Below, one piece after another: positions 1 through 8,095 of a DNA stretch of 25,885 nt. The stretch's first letter is position 1. The number at the start of each line of letters is the position of its first letter. The notes beneath the pieces were generated by a model. The model made no database searches and was not told the DNA's origin. It saw only the letters and a program-made list of their open reading frames with translations. Source of the stretch: Pseudomonadota bacterium (GTDB lineage Bacteria; Pseudomonadota; Gammaproteobacteria; Xanthomonadales; Xanthomonadaceae); NCBI GenBank assembly GCA_023390905.1, contig JAEWBY010000010.1, forward strand, positions 1 to 25,885. Direction: 5' to 3'. The position numbers and the translations under genes were made by a program.

Positions 1-71
1 GGGTGCCCGCCCCCGCGACTTGTCCCAGGGATTGACCACGTGCTCCATTCTCGACGACTCGGCTGTGGGCG

Positions 72-86
72 CGGTGCGTCGCACCG
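72..86. terminator. Weak hairpin downstream of the GNAT gene
   Basis: CGGTGC and GCACCG form a 6-bp stem around a GTC loop, 3' of the minus-strand acetyltransferase. There is no T-tract on either side, so termination is only a guess. Bases 1-148 show no convincing gene. Confidence 0.25.
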
Positions 87-148
87 TCGGCCCGGCCGCG
101 GAACGGCATCATCGCATGGCGCCCACGCAGGGAGCGATGCAGCCTCGC

Positions 149-688
149 TCAGGCGCGCGTTTCCACCCGCCCGAAGACGCGCAGGTCATGCAGCTGATCG
201 TGCTTGCGCACGGCGCTGCGCAGCACGCCCTCCAATGCAAACCCGTTCTTCTCCAGCACGCGCGCGGAAGCAGGATTGCCCGCCAGCACCGAGGCCTGCA
301 CGCGATGGAGCTGGCAGGTCTGAACCAGCCACGGCAGATAGGCGGCGACCACGCGCGTCATCAGGCCCTGTCCCCAGTAGCGACGGCCCAGCCAGTAGCC
401 GATTTCGGCGCTGCCACTGCGCTCGGCACTGAACGGCCGCGCGCCGATGCCGCCGACCGCGCGCCCATCGACCTCGATGGCGAACACCGGGCCATCCAGA
501 TCGACCACCTCGCCGGCGAGGAAGCGCCAGGCATCCTCGCGGCGATACGGATGCGGGAAACGATCGCTGAGCCCGCGCGCGACCTCGGCATCATTGGCGT
601 TGCGGATCAACCAACGCGCATCTTCCGCCTTCCACGTCCTGAGGATGAAACCTTCGCCGGTGATCCGGCGTTTGTCCGACTCAACCAT
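149..688 (-). CDS. GNAT-family N-acetyltransferase (RimJ/RimL-like)
   Basis: A 179-residue protein of the GNAT fold, which moves an acetyl group from acetyl-CoA to an amine; the substrate cannot be read from the sequence. The N-terminal FILRTWKAEDARWL is typical of the RimJ/RimL (Acetyltransf_3) branch. The acetyl-CoA loop appears as RRYWGQGLM (R-x-x-G-x-G/A type), followed by the family's NPASARVLEKNGF segment. The start at 688 (MVESDKRR) is preferred: its ATGGTTGA overlaps the stop of the RND pump by 8 bases, which suggests translational coupling. An upstream start would reach far into the pump gene. It is the last gene of the efflux operon. An aminoglycoside-type or ribosomal-protein acetylase are both possible. 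Confidence 0.85.
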   Translation of the reverse strand: MVESDKRRITGEGFILRTWKAEDARWLIRNANDAEVARGLSDRFPHPYRREDAWRFLAGEVVDLDGPVFAIEVDGRAVGGIGARPFSAERSGSAEIGYWLGRRYWGQGLMTRVVAAYLPWLVQTCQLHRVQASVLAGNPASARVLEKNGFALEGVLRSAVRKHDQLHDLRVFGRVETRA

Positions 689-3600
689 GTCCACCCACCG
701 GAGGCGTTTCATCTTCCAGACGTTGCAGCTCGTGCGCGACCGCTTCGGGCGAGCGCGTGAACGGCGCCAGCAACGCATAGAACGCCGGCACCACATACAG
801 TGACAACAGTGTCGAGAACGACACGCCGAAGATCACCACGATGCCGATCGTGGCCCGGCTGGCCGATCCGGGCCCGCCCGCGACCACCAGCGGCACCGCG
901 CCCATGATCGTGGCGACCGAGGTCATCAGGATCGGACGCAGGCGCACCTTCGAGGACTCGGCGATCGCGCGCGCCACGCTCATGCCTTCATCGCGCAACT
1001 GGTTGGCGAACTCCACGATCAGGATGCCGTTCTTCGCGGCCAGGCCAATGAGCATGACGATGCCGATCTGGCTGAACAGATTGAGCGTGCCGCCGGTGAC
1101 CCACAGCCCGATCAATGCACCGAGCACCGCCAGCGGCACCGTCAGCATGATCACCAGCGGATGGATGAAGCTCTCGAACTGCGCGGCCAGCACCAGATAC
1201 ACGATCAACAGCGCCAGGCCGAAGGTCAGCAGCACGGCGCCGCCGGCCTTGAGGTATTCGCGCGATTCGCCCTTCCAGTCGAGCTGCGCGTAATCGGGCA
1301 GTTCCCGCTGCGCGGTGTCCTGCGCCCACTGCATCGCCTCGCCCAGCGTGTAGCCGGGCGCAAGCGAGGCACTGAGCGTGATCGAGCGCAACCGGTTGAA
1401 GCGGTTGAAGCTGCCGGGCTCGGCAATCTCGGACAGCGTCACCAGATTCGACAGCGGAATCAGCTCGCCCGAGGTGCCGCGCACATAGGTGTTGGTCAGA
1501 TCGGAGGGCGAAGACCGGCGTTCGCGATCGGCCTGCATCAGCACGTCGTATTCCTCGCCGTTGTCGACGAAGGTGGTGACCTGCCGCGAACCCATCATCG
1601 TTTCCAGCGTGCGGCCGATCTCCTGCACCGACACGCCGAGATCGGCGGCGCGGTTGCGATCGATGTTGACGCGCATCTGCGGACGGGTTTCCTTGTAGTC
1701 CGAATCCACGCCATACAGGCCCGGATTCTGCTCCATGCGCTGCATCATGCGATCGCGCCACTGCGACAGTTCGTTGTAGTCCGGCCCGCCCAGCACCATG
1801 CGGAACGGCTGTCCGCCGCCGCGCACCAGGCCGGTCCGCTGCGAGGGCTGCGCACGGATGCCCGGCATCTTCTCCAGCTCGCTGCGCACCGACTCCAGCA
1901 CCTGCGTGGTGCTGACATCGCGCTTCTGCCAGTCCTGCAGGAACACGATGACCTGGCCGGTATGCATTTCCTCGCTGGCGCCGAAGCCGCCGGGCACGCG
2001 CGCGTTGGCGCGCTGGATCGGCTTGCCCTCGCCGATGCGATCGGCGAACAGGTGTTCGACCTGCTGGATCTGCTTGACGGTGTAATCGAAGCCCGCACCT
2101 TCCGGCCCCTGGATGGACACGAAGAACGCGCCGCGATCCTCCATCGGCGCCAGTTCCTTCGGCACGCGTGCGCCGAGCAGTGCGGCCACCGCCAGGCAAG
2201 CGCCCATCGCGATCACCAGCATGAGCAGGATGCGGCGGCCGGGCCATGCGACCAAGCGGGCGACCTGATGGCCGTAACCGTCGCTGATGCGGCCGAGCTG
2301 CCGGTTGACCCACGCGTTGAAACCCCGCGGCGTGGTGTGCGCGCGCACCAGCTTGGACGACATCATCGGCGTCAGCGTCAGCGCCACGAATGCGGAGATC
2401 GCCACCGCCGCGGCCAGCGCCACGGCCAGTTCGCGGAACAGGCGACCGGTGTTGCCTTCCATGAAACCCACCGGCAGGAACACCGCCACCAGCACGGCCG
2501 TGGTCGCGATCACCGCGAATGCCACCTGCGCGGTGCCGCGGCGTGCGGCCACCAGCGGCGGCTCACCGAGATCGGCACGACGCTGGATGTTTTCCAGCAC
2601 CACGATCGCATCGTCGACCACCAGCCCGATGCACAACACCAGCGCCAGCAGCGTCAGCAGATTGATCGAGAAACCGAACGCATACAAGGCGATGAACGAG
2701 GCCACCAGGCACACCGGCACCGTGACCGCCGGAATCAGCGCCGCGCGCAGGCTGCCCAGGAACAGCCAGATCACCGCGAACACCAGCACCATCGCTTCGA
2801 TCAGCGTCGCATACACGCGCTCGACGGAGGCTTCGATGAAGATCGTGCTGTCATAGGCGACGAAGATCTGCGTGCCTTCCGGCAGCGTGGGCCGGATCCG
2901 CTCGGCCGCCGCGCGCGCCGCGCGCGCCACGTCCAGCGCGTTGGCGGTGGAGGTCTTGACGATGCCCAGGCCGACGTTCGGGATGCCATTGCTGCGGAAG
3001 TACGCGCGGCGTTCTTCAGTGGTCAGTTCGACTCGCGCGACATCGCCGACACGCACGACATAGCCGTCCGTGCCCTTGGTCAAGGGCATCTGTGCGAACT
3101 GCTCGGCGGTGGCATAGCCGCGCTCGACGCGCAGGGTGAAGTCGCGTGTCTGCGACTCGATGCGGCCGGCCGGCAGCTCGATGTTCTCGCGCCGCAACGC
3201 GTTCTCCACATCGCTGGCGGTGATGCCGCGCGCCGCCATCGCCGCGCGATCCAGCCAGATTCGCATTGCATAGCGCTGCGCGCCGCTGATGCGCACCTGC
3301 GCGACGCCGTCGAGGGCGGAGAGCTGATCGACGATGTAGCGATCCGCATAGTCGGTCAGTTGCAGCGTATCCATCCTGGTCGAGCTCATGTTCAACCAGA
3401 GGATGACGTCCGCGTCGGCTTCGACCTTCTGCACTTCCGGCGGATCGGCTTCGTCGGGCATGCGATCCATCACCCGGCTGACCTTGTCGCGCACGTCGTT
3501 GGCCGCCGCTTCGATGTCGCGCGTCAGGGTGAACTCGATGGTGACCTGCGAGCGGCCGTTGGAGCTGCGCGACTCGATCGTCTCGATGCCTTCGATGCCG

Positions 3601-3815
3601 GCGAGCGCGTCCTCGAGAATCTGCGTCACGCGCGTTTCGACCACCGCCGCCGATGCGCCGGGATAGGTCACTTCCACCGACACCACCGGCGGATCGATGT
3701 TGGGCAGTTCGCGCAGCGTCAGGCGCATGAACGACATCACGCCCAGCACGATCAGCAGCAGGCTCATCACCACGGCCAGTACCGGCCGCTTGATCGCCAG
3801 ATCCGAGATCTTCAT
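681..3815 (-). CDS. RND efflux pump, inner-membrane transporter (HAE1/AcrB-type)
   Basis: A 1044-residue proton-driven antiporter of the AcrB/MexF superfamily, which exports hydrophobic compounds from the inner membrane and periplasm through a tripartite channel. The length is that of a full HAE1 pump. The N-terminus MKISDLAIKRP with a first membrane helix is canonical. The family loop NIDPPVVSV lies about 40 residues in. The proton-relay aspartates are D401-D402 in GLVVDDAIVVLENI, and the matching lysine is K928 in GLAAKNGILIVEFA, so the relay looks intact. The start at 3815 was chosen because the first helix follows at once; an upstream extension would overlap the adaptor gene. Only 4 bases separate it from the adaptor stop. 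No outer-membrane factor gene is present nearby, so it probably uses a TolC/OprM protein encoded elsewhere. Substrates are unknown. Confidence 0.96.
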   Translation of the reverse strand: MKISDLAIKRPVLAVVMSLLLIVLGVMSFMRLTLRELPNIDPPVVSVEVTYPGASAAVVETRVTQILEDALAGIEGIETIESRSSNGRSQVTIEFTLTRDIEAAANDVRDKVSRVMDRMPDEADPPEVQKVEADADVILWLNMSSTRMDTLQLTDYADRYIVDQLSALDGVAQVRISGAQRYAMRIWLDRAAMAARGITASDVENALRRENIELPAGRIESQTRDFTLRVERGYATAEQFAQMPLTKGTDGYVVRVGDVARVELTTEERRAYFRSNGIPNVGLGIVKTSTANALDVARAARAAAERIRPTLPEGTQIFVAYDSTIFIEASVERVYATLIEAMVLVFAVIWLFLGSLRAALIPAVTVPVCLVASFIALYAFGFSINLLTLLALVLCIGLVVDDAIVVLENIQRRADLGEPPLVAARRGTAQVAFAVIATTAVLVAVFLPVGFMEGNTGRLFRELAVALAAAVAISAFVALTLTPMMSSKLVRAHTTPRGFNAWVNRQLGRISDGYGHQVARLVAWPGRRILLMLVIAMGACLAVAALLGARVPKELAPMEDRGAFFVSIQGPEGAGFDYTVKQIQQVEHLFADRIGEGKPIQRANARVPGGFGASEEMHTGQVIVFLQDWQKRDVSTTQVLESVRSELEKMPGIRAQPSQRTGLVRGGGQPFRMVLGGPDYNELSQWRDRMMQRMEQNPGLYGVDSDYKETRPQMRVNIDRNRAADLGVSVQEIGRTLETMMGSRQVTTFVDNGEEYDVLMQADRERRSSPSDLTNTYVRGTSGELIPLSNLVTLSEIAEPGSFNRFNRLRSITLSASLAPGYTLGEAMQWAQDTAQRELPDYAQLDWKGESREYLKAGGAVLLTFGLALLIVYLVLAAQFESFIHPLVIMLTVPLAVLGALIGLWVTGGTLNLFSQIGIVMLIGLAAKNGILIVEFANQLRDEGMSVARAIAESSKVRLRPILMTSVATIMGAVPLVVAGGPGSASRATIGIVVIFGVSFSTLLSLYVVPAFYALLAPFTRSPEAVAHELQRLEDETPPVGGHG

Positions 3816-3819
3816 CCGA

Positions 3820-4908
3820 TCAGCCCTTGCCGGGCGTGGCCGGCGCCGCGGCGGCCGGTGCGCCGGCATCGCTGATGCGCGCCCCCGGGCGCAGCTTGCC
3901 GGTGCCATCGATGACGATGCGATCGCCGGCCTTCAGGCCCTCGACGATCTCGACCTGGCCTTCGCGCCGCACGCCGGTGCGCACGCTGGATTGTTCGACG
4001 GTTCCATCGGACTTGACCCAATAGACGAACGAATCGCGGCCCACCTGCACCACCGCGATCTCCGGAATCACCAGCGCCTGCCGCGCCGGACGGAACAGCT
4101 TCACGTCCAGCAGCATGCCCGGACGCAGCGCGCGATCGGCATTGTCGAACACCGCGCGCACAGTGATGGCGCGCGTGGCCGGATCCACGCGCGCGTCGAT
4201 GGTTTCCACTTCACCTTCGAACGTGCGGCCCGGATACGCGGCGGTCACGCCGGTGATCGCATCGCCCGGATGCACCGTGGCCAGCGCCGCTTCCGGCACC
4301 TGGAAATCGACATACATGCGGGAAATGTCATCGAGCGTGGCGATCACCGTCGTCGGCGTGATCAGCGAACCCGGGCTCACCTGGCGGATGCCGAGCACCC
4401 CGGCGAACGGCGCGCGCACGCTGCGATCGCCGATGTCGGCCTTCATCTGCTGCACGCGCGCGGCGGCGGCATCGCGCAGCGCGAGCTGCGTATCCAGCGT
4501 CGAGCGTGCGACCAGCTGCTGTTCGGCCAGTTCGCGCTGGCGGCGATACAGGCGTTCGGCTTCGGCAAAGGTTGCCTCGGCCTGCTGCAGCGATGCCTGC
4601 GCGGCGTCGCCACGCAGCGTGACCAGGGTCTGCCCGGCGCGCACTTCCTGCCCGCTCTCGAAGTGCACCGCCTGCACGATCTCGCTGACCTTGGCCGTCA
4701 GCGTCACCGATTCGCGCGCCTTGGCGGTGCCGAGCGCTTCGAGCGAATCATTCCACGCCGAAGGCTGCACCACGCGCGTGGTCACGGGCACGGGGCGGTC
4801 GCCCCCGCCCGGGCCGCCGGCAGGCTGGGCCTTCCTGTCGCCGCATGCGGTCAACACCAACATCGACGCGGCGAGCAGCATCGCGCGCAGTCCGGCTTCT
4901 CTCAGCAT
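3820..4908 (-). CDS. RND efflux periplasmic adaptor (membrane fusion) lipoprotein
   Basis: A 362-residue adaptor that bridges the RND pump and an outer-membrane channel. It starts with a lipoprotein signal; the lipobox LTAC puts the acylated cysteine at residue 22, with glycine at +2. Then come a basic/proline-glycine linker, the first beta-barrel/lipoyl half (VTLTAKVSEIVQAVHFESG), a helical hairpin (about residues 100-150), the second lipoyl half (VRAPFAGVLGIRQVSPGSLI) and a C-terminal beta domain ending in a low-complexity Ala/Pro tail. This order is typical of the AcrA/MexE and YhiU families. It is the first gene of the operon adaptor-pump-acetyltransferase. The region upstream carries an inverted repeat that may be an operator. 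Confidence 0.94.
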   Translation of the reverse strand: MLREAGLRAMLLAASMLVLTACGDRKAQPAGGPGGGDRPVPVTTRVVQPSAWNDSLEALGTAKARESVTLTAKVSEIVQAVHFESGQEVRAGQTLVTLRGDAAQASLQQAEATFAEAERLYRRQRELAEQQLVARSTLDTQLALRDAAAARVQQMKADIGDRSVRAPFAGVLGIRQVSPGSLITPTTVIATLDDISRMYVDFQVPEAALATVHPGDAITGVTAAYPGRTFEGEVETIDARVDPATRAITVRAVFDNADRALRPGMLLDVKLFRPARQALVIPEIAVVQVGRDSFVYWVKSDGTVEQSSVRTGVRREGQVEIVEGLKAGDRIVIDGTGKLRPGARISDAGAPAAAAPATPGKG

Positions 4909-4935
4909 GACGAGTCCGTAATGATCGTTATCCGG

Positions 4936-4950
4936 TGAAGTTTAACTTCA
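4936..4950. promoter_or_regulatory. Inverted repeat upstream of the RND operon, possible operator
   Basis: TGAAGTT and AACTTCA form a perfect 7-base dyad with a one-base centre, 28 bases upstream of the adaptor start. The layout (short compact dyad between possible promoter elements) resembles MerR/SoxR or TetR operators. On the minus strand an AT-rich GATAAC follows it and could be a -10. No regulator gene lies beside it in this window, so the binding protein is unknown. Confidence 0.45.
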
Positions 4951-4982
4951 GGGGATGAACGAAGTGGCACGAGGCGTGGTTG

Positions 4983-5008
4983 ACAAGGGCATGACTAACG
5001 ACCCTTGT
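4983..5008. terminator. Stem-loop between cysNC and the RND operon
   Basis: ACAAGGG and CCCTTGT form a 7-bp stem with a 12-base loop, 15 bases past the cysNC stop. There is no T-run, so it is at best a weak or Rho-assisted terminator for the cysD-cysNC transcript. It also separates that operon from the efflux promoter. Confidence 0.35.
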
Positions 5009-5022
5009 GAACGGCACTCGGC

Positions 5023-6900
5023 TCAGGTCAGTCCGAGCTTTTCGAGCACCTGCAACGCCAACCGTTCCGGGCTCTCGTTGCCGGCATCCAGCCTCAGTTC
5101 CGGATGTTCCGGCGCTTCGTAGGGCGAGTCAATGCCGGTGAAGTTCGGGATCTGTCCCGCGCGCGCCTTGCGATAGAGGCCCTTGACGTCGCGCTGCTCG
5201 GCAAGCGCGAGCGGGACATCGACGAAGATCTCCAGGAACTCGCTTTCGGCGAAACGCTCGCGCGCCATCCGCCGTTCGGCGCGGAACGGCGAAATGAAAC
5301 TGACCAGCACGATCAGTCCGGCCTCGGTCATCAACCGCGCCACTTCGGCGACACGGCGGATGTTCTCGACACGATCCTCGTCGGTGAAACCCAGGTCGCG
5401 GTTGAGCCCGTGGCGCACGTTGTCGCCGTCGAGAATGAAGGTGTGATAACCCAGTGCGTGCAGCCGTTTCTCGACGAGGTTGGCGATCGTCGATTTGCCC
5501 GCGCCGGACAGACCGGTGAACCACAGCACGCGCGGTTGCTGTCCCTTCTGGCGCGCACGCGCGGCCTTGTCCACGTCCAGATGCTGCCAGTGCACGTTGC
5601 CGGCGCGACGCAGCGCGAAATCCAGCGTGCCCGCGCCCACCGTGCGATTGCTCTGGCGATCGATCAGGATGAAGCCGCCCAGCGTGCGGTTGTCGGCGTA
5701 ACGCGCGAACGCGATCGGCTCTTCCAGGCTCAGGTTGCAATAGCCGACTTCATTCAATTCCAGCCGCTTGGCCGCCAGGTGTTCCTGCGTGTTGACATCG
5801 ACGCGATGCTTGATATCGCTGATGGTCGCGGTGACCGTGCGCGTGCCGATCTTCAGCCAGTACGGACGACCGGGCAGCAGCGCGGCATCATCCATCCACA
5901 GCACGTGCGCGGCGAACTGATCGGCCACTTCCGGTGGATCATCGGCGGCGGCGATCACGTCGCCCCGGCTGATGTCGATCTCATCGGCGAACGTCAGCGT
6001 GACCGCCTGGCCCGCGGACGCCTCCGATACCGGGCGATCGGCGAGCAGCATCCCGCGCACGCTCGAACGCCGGCCCGACGGTACGACGACGACGGATTCG
6101 CCTTCACGGATCCGCCCGGAGGCGATCGTGCCGGCGAAACCGCGGAAGTTCTGGTGCGGCCGGCTGATCCACTGCACCGGCAGGCGGAATCCGGCGCGTC
6201 CGCTGCCGGCATCGAGTTGCACGGTTTCCAGATGCTCGAGCAGGCTCGGCCCCGTGTACCACGGCGTGCGCGTCGAACGCGTGATCAGGTTGTCGCCTTC
6301 CAGCGCCGACATGGGCACGCACAACACATCGGCAATGCCGAGTTGCCCGGCCAGCGCGCGGTACTCGCTGGCGATCGCCTCGAACGTGGCCTGATCGAAC
6401 TGGATCAGATCCATCTTGTTGATCGCGAGCACGACATGCCGGATCCCCAGCAGCGACACGATGTAGCTGTGGCGGCGTGTCTGCGGAAGCAGCCCTTTGC
6501 GCGCATCGACCAGCACCACGGCCAGATCCGCGGTGGAGGCGCCGGTGGCCATGTTGCGCGTGTACTGCTCGTGGCCGGGGCAATCGGCGACGATGAACTT
6601 GCGCCGGTCGGTATCAAAATAACGGTAGGCCACATCGATGGTGATGCCCTGTTCGCGTTCGGCCGCCAGACCATCGAGCAGCAGCGCGTAGTCGATTTCG
6701 CCTCCGCGCGTGCCATGCCGCCGGCTGTCCTGTTCCAGCGCGGCGAGTTGATCATCGAACAGCCGCTTGCTGTCATGCAGCAACCGGCCGATCAACGTGC
6801 TCTTGCCGTCGTCCACGCTGCCGCAGGTGATGAAGCGCAGCAGCGGCTTGGTCTCATGCCGTTGCAGGTAAGCGGTGATGTCGGTGTGGACAGTACTCAT
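5023..6900 (-). CDS. cysNC: Bifunctional sulfate adenylyltransferase GTPase subunit / APS kinase
   Basis: A 625-residue fusion of CysN and CysC. The N-terminal half is an EF-Tu-like GTPase that drives CysD in making adenosine phosphosulfate (APS) from sulfate and ATP. The C-terminal domain phosphorylates APS to PAPS. GTPase motifs are GSVDDGKST (residues 27-35), DCPGHEQYTRNM and NKMD, followed by EF-Tu-type beta-barrel domains. The kinase starts about residue 457 and has its own P-loop GLSGAGKST (463-471) and the APS-site segment DGDNVRHGLNRDLGF. Fused CysNC is usual in xanthomonads and fits a PAPS-dependent route, matching the CysH type found here. It follows cysD with 79 bases between, which is long for a two-subunit pair and includes a short heptad repeat. 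Confidence 0.97.
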   Translation of the reverse strand: MSTVHTDITAYLQRHETKPLLRFITCGSVDDGKSTLIGRLLHDSKRLFDDQLAALEQDSRRHGTRGGEIDYALLLDGLAAEREQGITIDVAYRYFDTDRRKFIVADCPGHEQYTRNMATGASTADLAVVLVDARKGLLPQTRRHSYIVSLLGIRHVVLAINKMDLIQFDQATFEAIASEYRALAGQLGIADVLCVPMSALEGDNLITRSTRTPWYTGPSLLEHLETVQLDAGSGRAGFRLPVQWISRPHQNFRGFAGTIASGRIREGESVVVVPSGRRSSVRGMLLADRPVSEASAGQAVTLTFADEIDISRGDVIAAADDPPEVADQFAAHVLWMDDAALLPGRPYWLKIGTRTVTATISDIKHRVDVNTQEHLAAKRLELNEVGYCNLSLEEPIAFARYADNRTLGGFILIDRQSNRTVGAGTLDFALRRAGNVHWQHLDVDKAARARQKGQQPRVLWFTGLSGAGKSTIANLVEKRLHALGYHTFILDGDNVRHGLNRDLGFTDEDRVENIRRVAEVARLMTEAGLIVLVSFISPFRAERRMARERFAESEFLEIFVDVPLALAEQRDVKGLYRKARAGQIPNFTGIDSPYEAPEHPELRLDAGNESPERLALQVLEKLGLT

Positions 6901-6957
6901 CGATGTTCCGTCATGACCTCAATGCGGCCCGCAGTGGAGAAGAGCGTGCAGCTCTGG

Positions 6958-6978
6958 CGATTCCCGATTGCCGGTTCC
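6958..6978. repeat. Short heptad array 3' of cysD
   Basis: Three consecutive seven-base units, CGATTCC, CGATTGC and CGGTTCC, end two bases before the cysD stop codon complement. They match the heptad type seen after cysJ, after cysB and at the right edge of the window. A 5-bp hairpin (AGAGC/GCTCT, 6941-6955) lies beside them. Confidence 0.6.
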
Positions 6979-6979
6979 A

Positions 6980-7891
6980 TCAGAAATATCCCTCCAGCTT
7001 CTTCTTCTCCATCGAGGCGGTGGGATCGTGATCAATCACCCGGCCCTGCCGCTCCGATGAGGTGGTCACCAGCATCTCGGCGATGATCTTCTCCAGCGAA
7101 TCGGCATCGGATTCGATCGCGCCGGTCAGCGGATAGCAACCGAGCGTGCGGAAGCGCACGCGCCGCTGCTGCGGTTGCTCGCCCGCGTGCAGCGGCAGGC
7201 GATCGTCATCGACCAGGATCAGCGCGCCGTCGCGTTCGACCACCGGCCGCTCGGCGGCGAAGTACAGCGGAACGACGGGGATGTTCTCGCGGTAGATGTA
7301 GAGCCAGATGTCCAGTTCGGTCCAGTTCGACAGCGGGAACACGCGGACACTTTCACCCTTGTGGATGCGCGTGTTGTAGAGGTTCCACAGTTCCGGGCGC
7401 TGGTTCTTCGGATCCCAGCGATGGCGATCGTTGCGGAACGAGAACACGCGCTCCTTCGCGCGCGACTTTTCCTCGTCGCGGCGCGCACCGCCAATGGCCG
7501 CATCGAAGCCGAACTGATCCAGCGCCTGCTTCAGGCCCTGGGTCTTCATCACGTCGGTGTGCACGGTGGCGCCATGCGTGATGGGGTTGATGTCCTGCGC
7601 GACGCCCTCCGGATTGATGTGTACGCGCAGATCCACGCCGGTTTCGGCGGCGCGGCGATCACGGAAGGCGATCATCTCGCGGAACTTCCACCGCGTATCC
7701 ACATGCAGCAGCGGAATCGGCGCGGGGCCGGGCGCGAATGCCTTGAGCAGCAGATGCAGCAGCACGGAGCTGTCCTTGCCGACCGAATACAGCAGCACCG
7801 GATTGCGGAACTCGGCGGCGACCTCGCGCAGGATGTGGATGCTCTCCGCTTCGAGGCGGTCGAGATGGGACAGGCGAAGGGAATCCGTCAT
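6980..7891 (-). CDS. cysD: Sulfate adenylyltransferase subunit 2
   Basis: A 303-residue ATP-sulfurylase catalytic subunit (E. coli CysD is about the same length). With the CysN half of CysNC it joins sulfate to AMP. The PP-loop adenylation signature is LLYSVGKDSSVLLHLL near residue 30; FPLSNWTELDIWLYI, the GGARRDEEKSRAKER segment and the C-terminal RQGRVIDHDPTASMEKKKLEGYF-type tail are all typical. The start at 7891 (MTDSLRLSHLDRLE) was chosen because family homology begins there; the upstream in-frame extension reads into the control region shared with cysJ. It is the first gene of the leftward cysD-cysNC operon. Confidence 0.96.
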   Translation of the reverse strand: MTDSLRLSHLDRLEAESIHILREVAAEFRNPVLLYSVGKDSSVLLHLLLKAFAPGPAPIPLLHVDTRWKFREMIAFRDRRAAETGVDLRVHINPEGVAQDINPITHGATVHTDVMKTQGLKQALDQFGFDAAIGGARRDEEKSRAKERVFSFRNDRHRWDPKNQRPELWNLYNTRIHKGESVRVFPLSNWTELDIWLYIYRENIPVVPLYFAAERPVVERDGALILVDDDRLPLHAGEQPQQRRVRFRTLGCYPLTGAIESDADSLEKIIAEMLVTTSSERQGRVIDHDPTASMEKKKLEGYF

Positions 7892-8095
7892 CGAAAGGTC
7901 GCGGGAAAACAGGGGATTTTTGGCCGGCACGAAGCGTACCAGCTTCCGCTGCCGCCCTGCCTGCGTCGTGCAGCATTCCACTGGCGCCCGGCCCGCCTGA
8001 AATAAGCGCGGGCGATAAGGCCATAACCCATCGTCCTTTCTTGCGCGGGGAACGGATTCCTAACATCGGACTTCCTACCGCGCACGGCGATCCCG
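7892..8095. promoter_or_regulatory. Divergent control region, cysD | cysJ
   Basis: This 204-base region separates the leftward cysD-cysNC and rightward cysJIH operons and should hold both promoters. Three similar blocks, ATAAGC (8002-8007), ATAAGG (8015-8020) and ATAACC (8023-8028), cluster at its centre; an ATAACC with a similar CAT flank recurs between cysB and cysG (18773). They are candidate CysB contacts, by inference. A possible rightward promoter is TTCTTG (8038) with TAACAT (8061), spaced 17 bases. CysB with O-acetylserine or N-acetylserine is the known activator of these operons in enterics. Confidence 0.55.

Noticed and set aside
1161..3875. Very long plus-strand open frame (about 900 codons) opposite the RND pump
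   Set aside because: It is antisense to a pump gene with complete family motifs, is rich in His/Gln/Arg as expected for a high-GC shadow frame, and shows no domain.
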